Part shown: piece after piece, positions 9,997 to 18,741 of the stretch | Position numbering within the stretch: the first letter of the stretch is position 1 | Layout of the letters: every line of letters begins with the position of its first letter | Assembly: GCF_030406665.1 (NCBI RefSeq) | Contig: NZ_CP129121.1 | Span: 806,001-870,000, forward strand | Origin: Halomonas halophila | GTDB taxonomy: Bacteria; Pseudomonadota; Gammaproteobacteria; Pseudomonadales; Halomonadaceae | Reading direction: 5' to 3' | DNA length: 64,000 nt | Program-made: the position numbers and the translations under genes | The notes under the pieces: model-generated | Database searches by the model: none | The model's input: the letters and a program-made list of their open reading frames with translations, nothing else | Told to the model about the DNA's origin: nothing

Positions 9997-11089
9997 GGTT
10001 TTGCTCATTTCAGGGCTGGCCCTGACCCTGGCGGGCTGCGCCGCCTCCCAGGAAGCCCCGCCGCCGGTGCAGGTCCAGGACCTGTCGTCCAGCCGGTCGG
10101 CCGAGCGCCCGGCCAGCTATACCGTCGAGGCCGGCGATACCCTCTACGGTATCGCCTGGCGCCACGACATGGACTACCGCGATCTGGCGCGTCTCAACCG
10201 CATCGAGCCGCCCTACAACATCCAGCCGGGCCAGCAGCTGACGCTGGGCGGCAGCGCCAGCGCCGGTAGCAGCAGCGCCAGTGCATCCGGCGGGGCGGTC
10301 AGCGCCGCGGCGGCCGGCGGCGCCGTGGCGACCGGCCTCGGCGGCGAGAGCCAGGACGACGGGTCGCTGGACTGGCTGTTGCCTGACGGCAGCACCGAGC
10401 GCAGCGGCGACCAGGCGCAGGCCGGGGAGGCCGCCGCCGGAGACGAGGCGGGCAGTGACGGTCCGGGGCCGGTTTACGATCCCGAGAGCCCGGGCGCCGA
10501 CGGTACCCTGAGCGAGAGCGACCAGGCCGAGCGCCGCAGCCGCGAGGAGCGTGAGCAGGCGACGGCGGAAGGCGAGGCCCAGGCCGCTTCCGACGCCGGG
10601 GCGACCCAGACCGCCGAGAGCGAGTCCGAGGCCGAGTCGCAGGCCGATGCCGGCACCCGGGTGGCCGGCGAGCCGGAGGCCGAATCCCGCGAGTCGCGCA
10701 GCTACACGCCGGTGGATGAGGTGCCCTGGCAGTGGCCCGTCGACGGCGAGGTGGTCGGGACCTTCGGCGAGGGAGGCAGCATCACCGCCGGCATTGATAT
10801 CGATGGGCAAAAGGGGCAACCTGTCAAGGCGGCCGGGCCAGGCATCGTGGTCTACGCGGGCAGTGGCGTACGCGGGTACGGCAACCTGATCCTGCTCAAG
10901 CACAACGATGAGTTCCTGAGCGCCTATGCCCACAACGACAGCCTGAGGGTCAAGGAAAACGACGTTGTCGAGACCGGTGAGGTGATCGCCACCATGGGCG
11001 ACAGCGACGCCGAGGATGTCAGGCTGCACTTCGAGGTGCGCAAGGACGGCCAGCCTCAGGATCCGCTGGAGTTTCTGCCCAAGCGTTGA
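9989..11089 (+). CDS. nlpD: Murein hydrolase activator NlpD (LysM-M23 lipoprotein)
   Basis: A 366-aa outer-membrane lipoprotein. The signal peptide ends in the lipobox LAGC (Cys17), a LysM peptidoglycan-binding domain spans about residues 43-88, and a Gly/Ser/Ala then Glu/Ala-rich linker of about 150 residues leads to a C-terminal LytM/M23 domain (about 245-360). The M23 metal ligands are incomplete: TAGIDIDG lacks the usual first His. This agrees with NlpD acting as an activator of amidase AmiC rather than a hydrolase. ATG 9989 follows AGGAGGAAGG. The gene overlaps the DUF368 stop by 8 nt, and rpoS follows at 117 bp, so nlpD probably carries an rpoS promoter as in E. coli. The linker is unusually long and acidic. 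Confidence 0.92.
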   Translation: MHKVLLISGLALTLAGCAASQEAPPPVQVQDLSSSRSAERPASYTVEAGDTLYGIAWRHDMDYRDLARLNRIEPPYNIQPGQQLTLGGSASAGSSSASASGGAVSAAAAGGAVATGLGGESQDDGSLDWLLPDGSTERSGDQAQAGEAAAGDEAGSDGPGPVYDPESPGADGTLSESDQAERRSREEREQATAEGEAQAASDAGATQTAESESEAESQADAGTRVAGEPEAESRESRSYTPVDEVPWQWPVDGEVVGTFGEGGSITAGIDIDGQKGQPVKAAGPGIVVYAGSGVRGYGNLILLKHNDEFLSAYAHNDSLRVKENDVVETGEVIATMGDSDAEDVRLHFEVRKDGQPQDPLEFLPKR

Positions 11090-11206
11090 ATGAAAAGGGT
11101 CGCCAAGCCGCTCGTGTCAGCAAAGCAACACAATACAATGACAACCTCTGACATCGATCGTTTCGAGCATGACACGGTGCTCGATACAACCATGGGGTAA
11201 CAATCG

Positions 11207-12190
11207 ATGAGCATGCTTGAACGGGACCTGAACGAGGTGGACATGGAGTCGGCAGAGGAGGCCGGTGAGCAGGAGGTCGAACTCGAGACCGCCGCGCCCG
11301 ATGATGCGGACGCGGCCTTCGAGAAGGCGCTGAGCCGCGAGGACCGCCACTATCACCACAGCCTCGATGCTACCCAGATCTACCTCAACGAGATCGGCTT
11401 CTCGCCGCTGCTGACGCCGGAGGAGGAGGTCTTCTACGGCCGCCTCGCCCGCAAGGGCGACCCCGCCGGCCGCTCGCGGATGATCGAGTCCAACCTGCGC
11501 CTGGTGGTCAAGATCGCACGGCGCTACCTGAATCGCGGCCTGACCCTGCTCGACCTGATCGAGGAGGGTAACCTGGGGCTGATCCGCGCCGTGGAGAAGT
11601 TCGACCCCGAACGCGGCTTCCGCTTCTCCACCTACGCCACCTGGTGGATTCGCCAGACCATCGAGCGGGCGCTGATGAACCAGACCCGCACGATCCGCCT
11701 GCCGATCCACGTGGTCAAGGAGCTCAACATCTACCTGCGGGCGGCCCGCGAGCTGACCCAGAAGCTCGACCACGAGGCCACCGCCGAGGAGATCGCCGAA
11801 CACCTCGACAAGCCGGTGGAGACCGTCAAGAAGATGATGGGGCTCAACGAGCGTGTCTCGTCGGTGGACTATCCCGTGGGGGCGGAGAGCGACAAGCCGC
11901 TGATCGAGACGCTGACCGACGACAACGAGCTGGGGCCGGAATCGAATCTGGTGGACGGCGACGTCAAGCAGCACGTCGACGACTGGCTGGCCGAGCTCAC
12001 CGACAAGCAGTGCGAGGTGGTGGTGCGCCGCTTCGGGTTGCGCGGTCACGAGGCCTCGACCCTCGAGCAGGTCGGCGAGGAGATCGGCCTGACCCGTGAG
12101 CGGGTGCGCCAGATCCAGGTCGAAGCGTTGAAGAAGCTGCGCCGCATGCTCGACAAGCAGGGGCTCGACCTCGACGCCATCTTCGAGTGA
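11207..12190 (+). CDS. rpoS: RNA polymerase sigma factor RpoS
   Basis: A 327-aa stationary-phase sigma-38 (E. coli 330 aa). Region 1.2 is seen as DATQIYLNEIGFSPLLTPEEEV, region 2 as NLRLVVKIARRYLNRGL and DLIEEGNLGLIRAVEKFDPERGFRFSTYATWWIRQ, region 3 as TIRLPIHVVKELN, and the region 4 helix-turn-helix as GLTRERVRQIQVEALKKLR. The nlpD-rpoS neighbourhood separates it from RpoD and RpoH. The first 45 residues are unusually rich in Glu and Asp. A strong intrinsic terminator follows directly at 12207-12235. Confidence 0.97.
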   Translation: MSMLERDLNEVDMESAEEAGEQEVELETAAPDDADAAFEKALSREDRHYHHSLDATQIYLNEIGFSPLLTPEEEVFYGRLARKGDPAGRSRMIESNLRLVVKIARRYLNRGLTLLDLIEEGNLGLIRAVEKFDPERGFRFSTYATWWIRQTIERALMNQTRTIRLPIHVVKELNIYLRAARELTQKLDHEATAEEIAEHLDKPVETVKKMMGLNERVSSVDYPVGAESDKPLIETLTDDNELGPESNLVDGDVKQHVDDWLAELTDKQCEVVVRRFGLRGHEASTLEQVGEEIGLTRERVRQIQVEALKKLRRMLDKQGLDLDAIFE

Positions 12191-12206
12191 GCCACCCCTC
12201 GAGCCG

Positions 12207-12235
12207 AAAGCCAGGACCCGCGTCCTGGCTTTCTT
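12207..12235 (+). terminator. Intrinsic terminator after rpoS
   Basis: AAAGCCAGGAC at 12207-12217 and GTCCTGGCTTT at 12222-12232 form a perfect 11-bp stem with a 4-nt loop and T-rich end, 17 bp after the rpoS stop. The A/T flanks make it potentially bidirectional. The following stretch to 12387 is AT-rich and probably holds the alr promoter; TTGATT and TTAATT spaced by 17 bp is a weak candidate. Confidence 0.88.
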
Positions 12236-12387
12236 CGTTATGACATGTCGATAGTCATATCAACTGCCATTGTGTTGATAAGCATTGATTTTTGCTGGAT
12301 TTTTGCATTAATTCGGTGTTTGTGGCCGTGAAAACGGCGCCGGTTTGCAAAATAATGGAGGTTTTGCCCTTCCCGGAGACGCCTCGC

Positions 12388-13488
12388 ATGGCAAGACCGC
12401 TACGCGCCGATATCGACCTGGACGCCCTGCGTCACAACTACCGCCTGGCCCGCGAGCTGGCACCTCACAGCCAGGCCGTGGCGGTGCTCAAGGCCGATGC
12501 CTACGGTCATGGCCTGATCGCCTGCGCGCGGGCCCTGGAGGGGCTGGCACCGGCCTTCGCCGTGGCCTGCATCGAGGAGGCCGAGGCTCTGCGAGAGGGC
12601 GGTATCACGGCGCCCGTGGTGCTGCTGGAGGGCATCTTCGAGACCAGCGAGCTCGAGCGCGTCGAGGCCCTGGGCCTGTGGGTGGCGGTGCACAGCGACT
12701 GGCAGCTGGACGCCCTGCTGGCGCGTCGCCCGGCGCGGCCCACCCCGGTGTGGCTGAAGGTGGATTCCGGCATGCACCGGCTGGGCTTCCCTCCCGAGCG
12801 GGCCGAGGCGGCCTGGCGACGCCTCCGCGAAGCCCCCGAGTGCGTCACCGACCTGCACCTGATGAGCCACTTCGCCACCGCCGATGCCGTCGATACCGCC
12901 TACTTTCGCCGCCAGTCGGCGCTGCTGGCCGAGCTTGCCGAGCGGCTCGGCGCGCCCACCTGCCTGGCCAATTCCCCGGCGACCCTGGCCCGCGCCGAGG
13001 CCCACGGCGCCTGGAATCGCCCCGGCGTGATGCTCTACGGCAGCGACCCCCTCGAGGCGGCCAACGCCGCCAGCCGGCGGCTTCGCCCGGTGATGACCCT
13101 GCATTCGGAGATCATCGCCGTGCGCGAGCTCGAGGCGGGCGAGCCGGTGGGCTACGGCGGCCGCTGGACGGCGCCGCGGCCCTCGCGCGTCGGCGTCGTG
13201 GCCTGCGGCTATGGCGACGGCTACGACCGCCACGCCGTGGACGGCACGCCGGTGCTGGTCGACGGCCGCCGCGCCGCCATCGCCGGCAAGGTGTCCATGG
13301 ACATGCTGATCGTCGACCTGACCGAGCTGCCCGAGGCCGATATCGGCAGCGAGGTGGTGCTGTGGGGGCGGGCGTCGAACGGCGAGGTGCTGTCGGTGGA
13401 CGAAGTGGCCCGCCACTGCGACACCATCAGCTATACGCTGCTCACCGGGGTGCTGCCCCGGGTGCCGAGGCGCTATCATGGGGGCTGA
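12388..13488 (+). CDS. alr: Alanine racemase
   Basis: A 366-aa PLP-dependent fold-type III enzyme making D-alanine for peptidoglycan. The PLP Lys is in AVLKADAYGHG (Lys35), the catalytic Tyr in VVACGYGDGYDRH, and the C-terminus has SYTLLTGVLPRVPRRY, typical of Alr. The frame extends upstream, but MARPLRADIDLDALRHNYR at 12388 has a GGAGAC site nine bases before it and matches family N-termini. It is preceded by the rpoS terminator and followed after 19 bp by an LpxL-type gene. Whether it is the biosynthetic or catabolic racemase cannot be told, but no dad genes are nearby. Confidence 0.94.
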   Translation: MARPLRADIDLDALRHNYRLARELAPHSQAVAVLKADAYGHGLIACARALEGLAPAFAVACIEEAEALREGGITAPVVLLEGIFETSELERVEALGLWVAVHSDWQLDALLARRPARPTPVWLKVDSGMHRLGFPPERAEAAWRRLREAPECVTDLHLMSHFATADAVDTAYFRRQSALLAELAERLGAPTCLANSPATLARAEAHGAWNRPGVMLYGSDPLEAANAASRRLRPVMTLHSEIIAVRELEAGEPVGYGGRWTAPRPSRVGVVACGYGDGYDRHAVDGTPVLVDGRRAAIAGKVSMDMLIVDLTELPEADIGSEVVLWGRASNGEVLSVDEVARHCDTISYTLLTGVLPRVPRRYHGG

Positions 13489-13507
13489 ACCCGAGTAAGA
13501 GCGCCCC

Positions 13508-14428
13508 ATGTCCAAGGACGAGACCGCCACACCGACCTCCTTCGCCCATCCCCGTTACTGGCCGACCTGGCTGTCCATCGGTGCCATGCGTGTCGCCGCC
13601 TGGCTACCCTGGCGACTCAAGCTGTGGATCGGCCGGGCCATCGGCCAGGCCGCCTGGCGCTTTGCCGGTCGGCGGCGGCACATCACCGAGACCAACATCC
13701 GACTGTGCTTCCCGGAGCTGGACGAGGACCAGCGTGCTCGTCTGGTGCGCGAGGCCTTCATCGCCAATGGCATCGGCATCCTGGAGACGGCCACCGGCTG
13801 GTGTCGCGATCCCGAGCACCTGCGCCACCGCGTGACCTTCAAGGGGCAGGAGCACATGGCGCGCGCCCAGGCCCAGGGCAAGGGCGTGCTGATCATCGGC
13901 ATCCACTTCTCGACCCTGGATCTGGGCGGGGCCCTGCATTCGCTGTTCTTCTCCGCCGACGCGGTCTATCGTCCCCACGACAATCCGCTGTTCGAGCGCT
14001 TCATGACCCGCGCCCGCTCGCGGATCTTCGGCCGCGCCATCGACCGCCACGACCTGCGCGGCGTGGTGCGCCGGCTCAAGGCCGGCCACAACGTCTGGTA
14101 TTCGCCGGATCAGGACTTCGGCCGCGACGCCAGCGTCTTCGCGCCCTTCTTCGGCGTCGAGGCGGCGACCGTCAAGCTGACCGCCAAGATCGCTCGCATG
14201 ACCGGGGCGCCGGTCATGCCGCTGGTCTTCCACCGCAATCCCGACGACCGCACCTATACCCTGGAGTACCTGCCGGCGCTGGAAGGCTTCCCCAGCGGCG
14301 ACGAAGTGGCCGACGCCACCCAGGTCAACGCCGTCATCGAGGCCGCCATCCGCCGTCATCCCGAGCAGTACCTGTGGCTGCACCGCCGCTTCAAGACCCG
14401 TCCCAGGGGCGAGCCGAAGCTCTACTGA
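13508..14428 (+). CDS. lpxL: Lipid A biosynthesis acyltransferase, LpxL/HtrB type
   Basis: A 306-aa late acyltransferase of lipid A synthesis that transfers an acyl chain (usually laurate) from acyl-ACP to Kdo2-lipid IVA at the inner face of the inner membrane. The catalytic HX4D motif is HFSTLD (about residue 137). Family blocks include HITETNIRLCFPELD, GKGVLIIGIHFSTLDLGG, NVWYSPDQDFGRDASVFAPFFG and the C-terminal EQYLWLHRRFKTRP. One membrane anchor lies near residues 20-40. LpxL versus LpxM/LpxP cannot be fixed from sequence alone; LpxL is the closest by overall pattern. Its stop overlaps convergently by 7 bp with the DUF2254 gene. Confidence 0.85.
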   Translation: MSKDETATPTSFAHPRYWPTWLSIGAMRVAAWLPWRLKLWIGRAIGQAAWRFAGRRRHITETNIRLCFPELDEDQRARLVREAFIANGIGILETATGWCRDPEHLRHRVTFKGQEHMARAQAQGKGVLIIGIHFSTLDLGGALHSLFFSADAVYRPHDNPLFERFMTRARSRIFGRAIDRHDLRGVVRRLKAGHNVWYSPDQDFGRDASVFAPFFGVEAATVKLTAKIARMTGAPVMPLVFHRNPDDRTYTLEYLPALEGFPSGDEVADATQVNAVIEAAIRRHPEQYLWLHRRFKTRPRGEPKLY

Positions 14429-15759
14429 CCCGCGCCACCCTTCGGCGGCAGCTCGCGGGGCAGCGCCAGCCGGTGTCGTCCCCGGGTCAGCCGGTCGCCG
14501 ACGAAGGCCCGGTCCATGGGATGGTCGGAGATGCGCTCGAGCCGTGCCACGACGCGCTCGGCCATGGCCTGCAGGGCGCTGAGCCGCGTGCCGTCGGCCT
14601 CGAGTGACAGCACCTTCAGCGCCTTGAGCAGCCCCAGCAGCACGCTCTGATCGTCGCCGCCGTAGTGCAGCAGCGGCACGAACAGTCGATGCAGCAGGCT
14701 GTCGAGGCCTTCCAGCGGCCAGGTCACCCGCAGCCGTTGCTGCTCGTCGAGCAGGGCGTTGGTCGGCTGCCAGGCCAGATGATGGCGCAGCAGGTCGGTC
14801 AGGCGATGCAGGCACAGCCGCGCCGTGCCCGGGTCGTTGATGCCCGGCGACAGGGCCTTGATCGCCACCTCCATCAGCTGCGTCATGCCGTGCACGTAGT
14901 GTTCGCTCACCGACTCGCCGTCCAGCCGTACCAGGCACTCCTGCAGCGCCTCCTCCCAGGCCGCGTCCGGTGCCTCCTCGGCCTCCAGCATGGCCACGGG
15001 GGCGCCCTCGATCAGATAGTCGCCGAAGCGAAAGCTCAGGTGCAGCCGGCCGTTCACGCCTGCCGCCAGCCTCGCCATGGCGGCGAGATCGGCACTCTGG
15101 ACATAGCCTTCCTGGCGCATCCGGATCTCGTGGCAGGGCGGTCGCGGCAGCGGTCGCGCGTCCATGCATCGCCAGCGCTCTCCCCGCTGACGCGCCTGCT
15201 GGCGATGCATGGCCCGGAGCGTGGTGTCATGCAGATCACGGATCACGGCGTCGATCTGGACCGATTGCGAGGCGTTGTGGATGAAATAGACGAACAACCC
15301 CAGGCAGTGTACGACCAGGATGCAGGCCAGATAGACGGCGGGCGCCATCCAGCCCCGGGCGTCGTCCGGGGCCATCAGCAGCAGGAGCAGCAGCAGGATG
15401 GTGCCGAGGTAGTGGCCCAGTACCCACTGGTGGCGACGCTCGCTGATCAGCCCGAACACCAGCTTGTGGGAGAAGTTGCCGCCGGCCTGGGAGAGGATCG
15501 ACATGACCATGGAGAAGCTGAACACCATCAGCGAGATCATGCCGCCGAGCAGCGCGGTCATCAGCCCGCGGGCGCCGTCGGGCAGCGGCGGAATCCAGGC
15601 CTCGAGGCCATCGGGAAAGCCGACGTCGAGGGTGGTGCTGAGCAGGATCATGAGGCCCAGCAGGCCGTAGCTCGCGGCGGCCAGGGTCGGCAGGTAGGCG
15701 ATGCTGCTGGCGAAGCGCCGGAACAGCTGAACGGGGTGAAGCAGAAGCGTCGGTGACAT
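14422..15759 (-). CDS. DUF2254 predicted membrane protein
   Basis: A 445-aa protein with four hydrophobic helices in its first 180 residues (ASYGLLGLMILLSTTLDVG, MISLMVFSFSMVMSILSQAG, LGTILLLLLLLMA and VYLACILVVHCLGLFVYFIH) and a cytoplasmic-looking C-terminal half with ALSPGINDPGTARLCLHRL, the most conserved DUF2254 block. The function of DUF2254 is unknown. The ATG at 15757-15759 was chosen because GAGGAC precedes it by five bases; an in-frame start 18 codons upstream is less likely. It overlaps lpxL tail to tail and lies downstream of the ettA terminator, so it has its own transcription. Confidence 0.82.
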   Translation of the reverse strand: MSPTLLLHPVQLFRRFASSIAYLPTLAAASYGLLGLMILLSTTLDVGFPDGLEAWIPPLPDGARGLMTALLGGMISLMVFSFSMVMSILSQAGGNFSHKLVFGLISERRHQWVLGHYLGTILLLLLLLMAPDDARGWMAPAVYLACILVVHCLGLFVYFIHNASQSVQIDAVIRDLHDTTLRAMHRQQARQRGERWRCMDARPLPRPPCHEIRMRQEGYVQSADLAAMARLAAGVNGRLHLSFRFGDYLIEGAPVAMLEAEEAPDAAWEEALQECLVRLDGESVSEHYVHGMTQLMEVAIKALSPGINDPGTARLCLHRLTDLLRHHLAWQPTNALLDEQQRLRVTWPLEGLDSLLHRLFVPLLHYGGDDQSVLLGLLKALKVLSLEADGTRLSALQAMAERVVARLERISDHPMDRAFVGDRLTRGRHRLALPRELPPKGGAGQ

Positions 15760-15862
15760 GGCCGGTCCTCGCGCGGCCAGGATGACGGCATTCGCGGCGC
15801 CGCGCTCCGCCACATCTTCTTATGGCGGCTTAGGCCGCCGCTGTCCAGCGGCCGGGGCCAAC

Positions 15863-15895
15863 GCAAAAACCCCACGACCAGTCGGCCGTGGGGTT
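15863..15895 (-). terminator. Intrinsic terminator after ettA
   Basis: On the minus strand the arms AACCCCACG (15887-15895) and CGTGGGGTT (15868-15876) form a 9-bp GC-rich stem followed by a run of five T. It lies 32 bp after the ettA stop and isolates ettA from the DUF2254 gene. Confidence 0.85.
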
Positions 15896-15926
15896 GTCGT
15901 CCCGCTTCCAGCGCTAGGCTGTCAGC

Positions 15927-17588
<1,662 letters not shown>

Positions 17589-17800
17589 GGAAGCTCACTA
17601 ATGTTTTGAAAAGCAGGATGCGGAGTGCGGGTTGGAGGTTCTGATAGCAGAATCCGCTGGACCACGATGATAGAGCCCGGGCGGAGTAATGGCTAGGTGT
17701 GAGGGGAACGGTGCGAGGGGCGAGGGGCGAGACGAAAGGTGCGAGGAACCCCTTGGCGCATGTCCTTGGCCATCGTCTTTCTGTCGCCGCCCCTCGACCC

Positions 17801-18013
17801 TCACTCCTCCTCGTCGAGGTCCCAGTCGTCGTCGATGGTGCGCCTCAGGCGGCGCTCCTCCAGCAGCGCCTCCAGCCGGCGTCTGGCCTGCAGCTGTTCG
17901 GCACGGCTCGCCGGTCGGGCACGGCGATCGTCGTCATCGTTGACGGCCTCGTCGGGGGCGTCGTCATAGGCGTCGTCGTGAAGGGGTGCTTCGTGATAGC
18001 TGTTCTGGCGCAT
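17801..18013 (-). CDS. Small acidic/basic protein, PA3496-like
   Basis: A 70-aa protein with start ATG 18011-18013 and a near-perfect GGAGG seven bases upstream. The N-terminal half is strongly acidic (HDDAYDDAPDEAVNDDDDRR) and the C-terminal half is a charged helix, LQARRRLEALLEERRLRRTIDD, ending in WDLDEEE. The helix resembles the RRxIEdyxEekRLRxelD pattern of short PA3496-family proteins, annotated as putative envelope integrity proteins with unknown mechanism. That assignment is from memory of the pattern and is tentative. The 212-bp interval to ettA contains only a purine-rich GCGAGGGG-type repeat stretch (17698-17745). Confidence 0.55.
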   Translation of the reverse strand: MRQNSYHEAPLHDDAYDDAPDEAVNDDDDRRARPASRAEQLQARRRLEALLEERRLRRTIDDDWDLDEEE

Positions 18014-18142
18014 GCGAGGTCCTCCCATGGCCGGCCGCGAAGGGCGGCGAAACGGATCCGAACCCCGCGTTGCGCGAGGCCCCAGGTCGCCGTTGCGGGC
18101 ACCTGACGGCTATATAAGGCGAGACGGGAGGCGATGCAAGTC

Positions 18143-18171
18143 CCCCGCGCGACATGGCGTGTCGCGCGGGG
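18143..18171 (-). terminator. Hairpin after the LOV gene
   Basis: A perfect 12-bp GC-rich stem (18143-18154 with 18160-18171) and a 5-nt loop lies 33 bp downstream of the minus-strand LOV stop. There is no T-tract, so it may be a Rho-independent terminator of low efficiency or an mRNA-stabilising hairpin. Confidence 0.5.
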
Positions 18172-18203
18172 CGGGAAGGGGAACCGAGAGAGCGTTCGGC
18201 GGT

Positions 18204-18638
18204 TCAGGACAGGCCGTGTTCGGCCTTGAGACGCGCCAGCTCGTGCTGGGCCTCGACGCGGGCGGTGACGTCCTTCTGCACGCCGATGAAGTAGGTGAGG
18301 TTGTCCTGCTCGTCGAACACCGGGGTGATCGACAGCTCGTTGTAGAACAGGGTGCCGTCCTTCTTGTAGTTGCGCAGCACCTCGCGGCAGGGGCGGCCCT
18401 CGGCGAGCGCCTGACGGATCTCCGCCAGCCCCGGCTGGTCGCGATCGTCGTTCTGCAGGAAGCGGCAGTCGCGGTAGAGGATCTCGTCGGCGCTGTAGCC
18501 GGTCAGGCGCTCGAAGCCCTGGTTGACGTAGATCAGGATGTTCTCGTCGCCTTCCTGTTCGGCGACGACGATGCCGTCCTCGGAGGCATCGACCATGCGT
18601 TCGAGCAGGTCGGGGCTGATCATGGCGGGGCGTTTCAT
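18204..18638 (-). CDS. Short LOV-domain blue-light photoreceptor
   Basis: A 144-aa single-domain LOV (PAS) protein. The photoactive Cys is in DCRFLQ (Cys58) inside GYSADEILYRDCRFLQNDDRDQ. Flavin contacts Gln62, Asn90 and Asn100 (NYKKDGTLFYNELSITPV) and the signal-relaying Gln121 in YFIGVQKDV are all present. Short N-cap and C-terminal helices (RVEAQHELARLKAEHG) flank the core, the arrangement of Pseudomonas putida SB1/SB2-LOV proteins, which dimerise through these helices. There is no output domain, so the partner is unknown. ATG 18638 has AGGAA eight bases upstream. It is bracketed by hairpins at 18143-18171 and 18667-18689, suggesting a monocistronic unit. Confidence 0.92.
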   Translation of the reverse strand: MKRPAMISPDLLERMVDASEDGIVVAEQEGDENILIYVNQGFERLTGYSADEILYRDCRFLQNDDRDQPGLAEIRQALAEGRPCREVLRNYKKDGTLFYNELSITPVFDEQDNLTYFIGVQKDVTARVEAQHELARLKAEHGLS

Positions 18639-18666
18639 CGAGGCATTCCTGTCGCGAGATCGTGAT

Positions 18667-18689
18667 GGACCGCGCCGCGTGCGCGGTCC
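18667..18689 (-). terminator. Hairpin after the MFS gene
   Basis: GGACCGCGC at 18667-18675 pairs perfectly with GCGCGGTCC at 18681-18689 across a 5-nt loop. It lies between the MFS stop (18742) and the LOV start (18638). No T-tract follows on the minus strand, so termination is likely but not certain. Confidence 0.5.
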
Positions 18690-18741
18690 CGTTGCGAAGT
18701 ATCATGGCCAGCCGCCGGCCGGATTTCAACGCCGGCTACCC

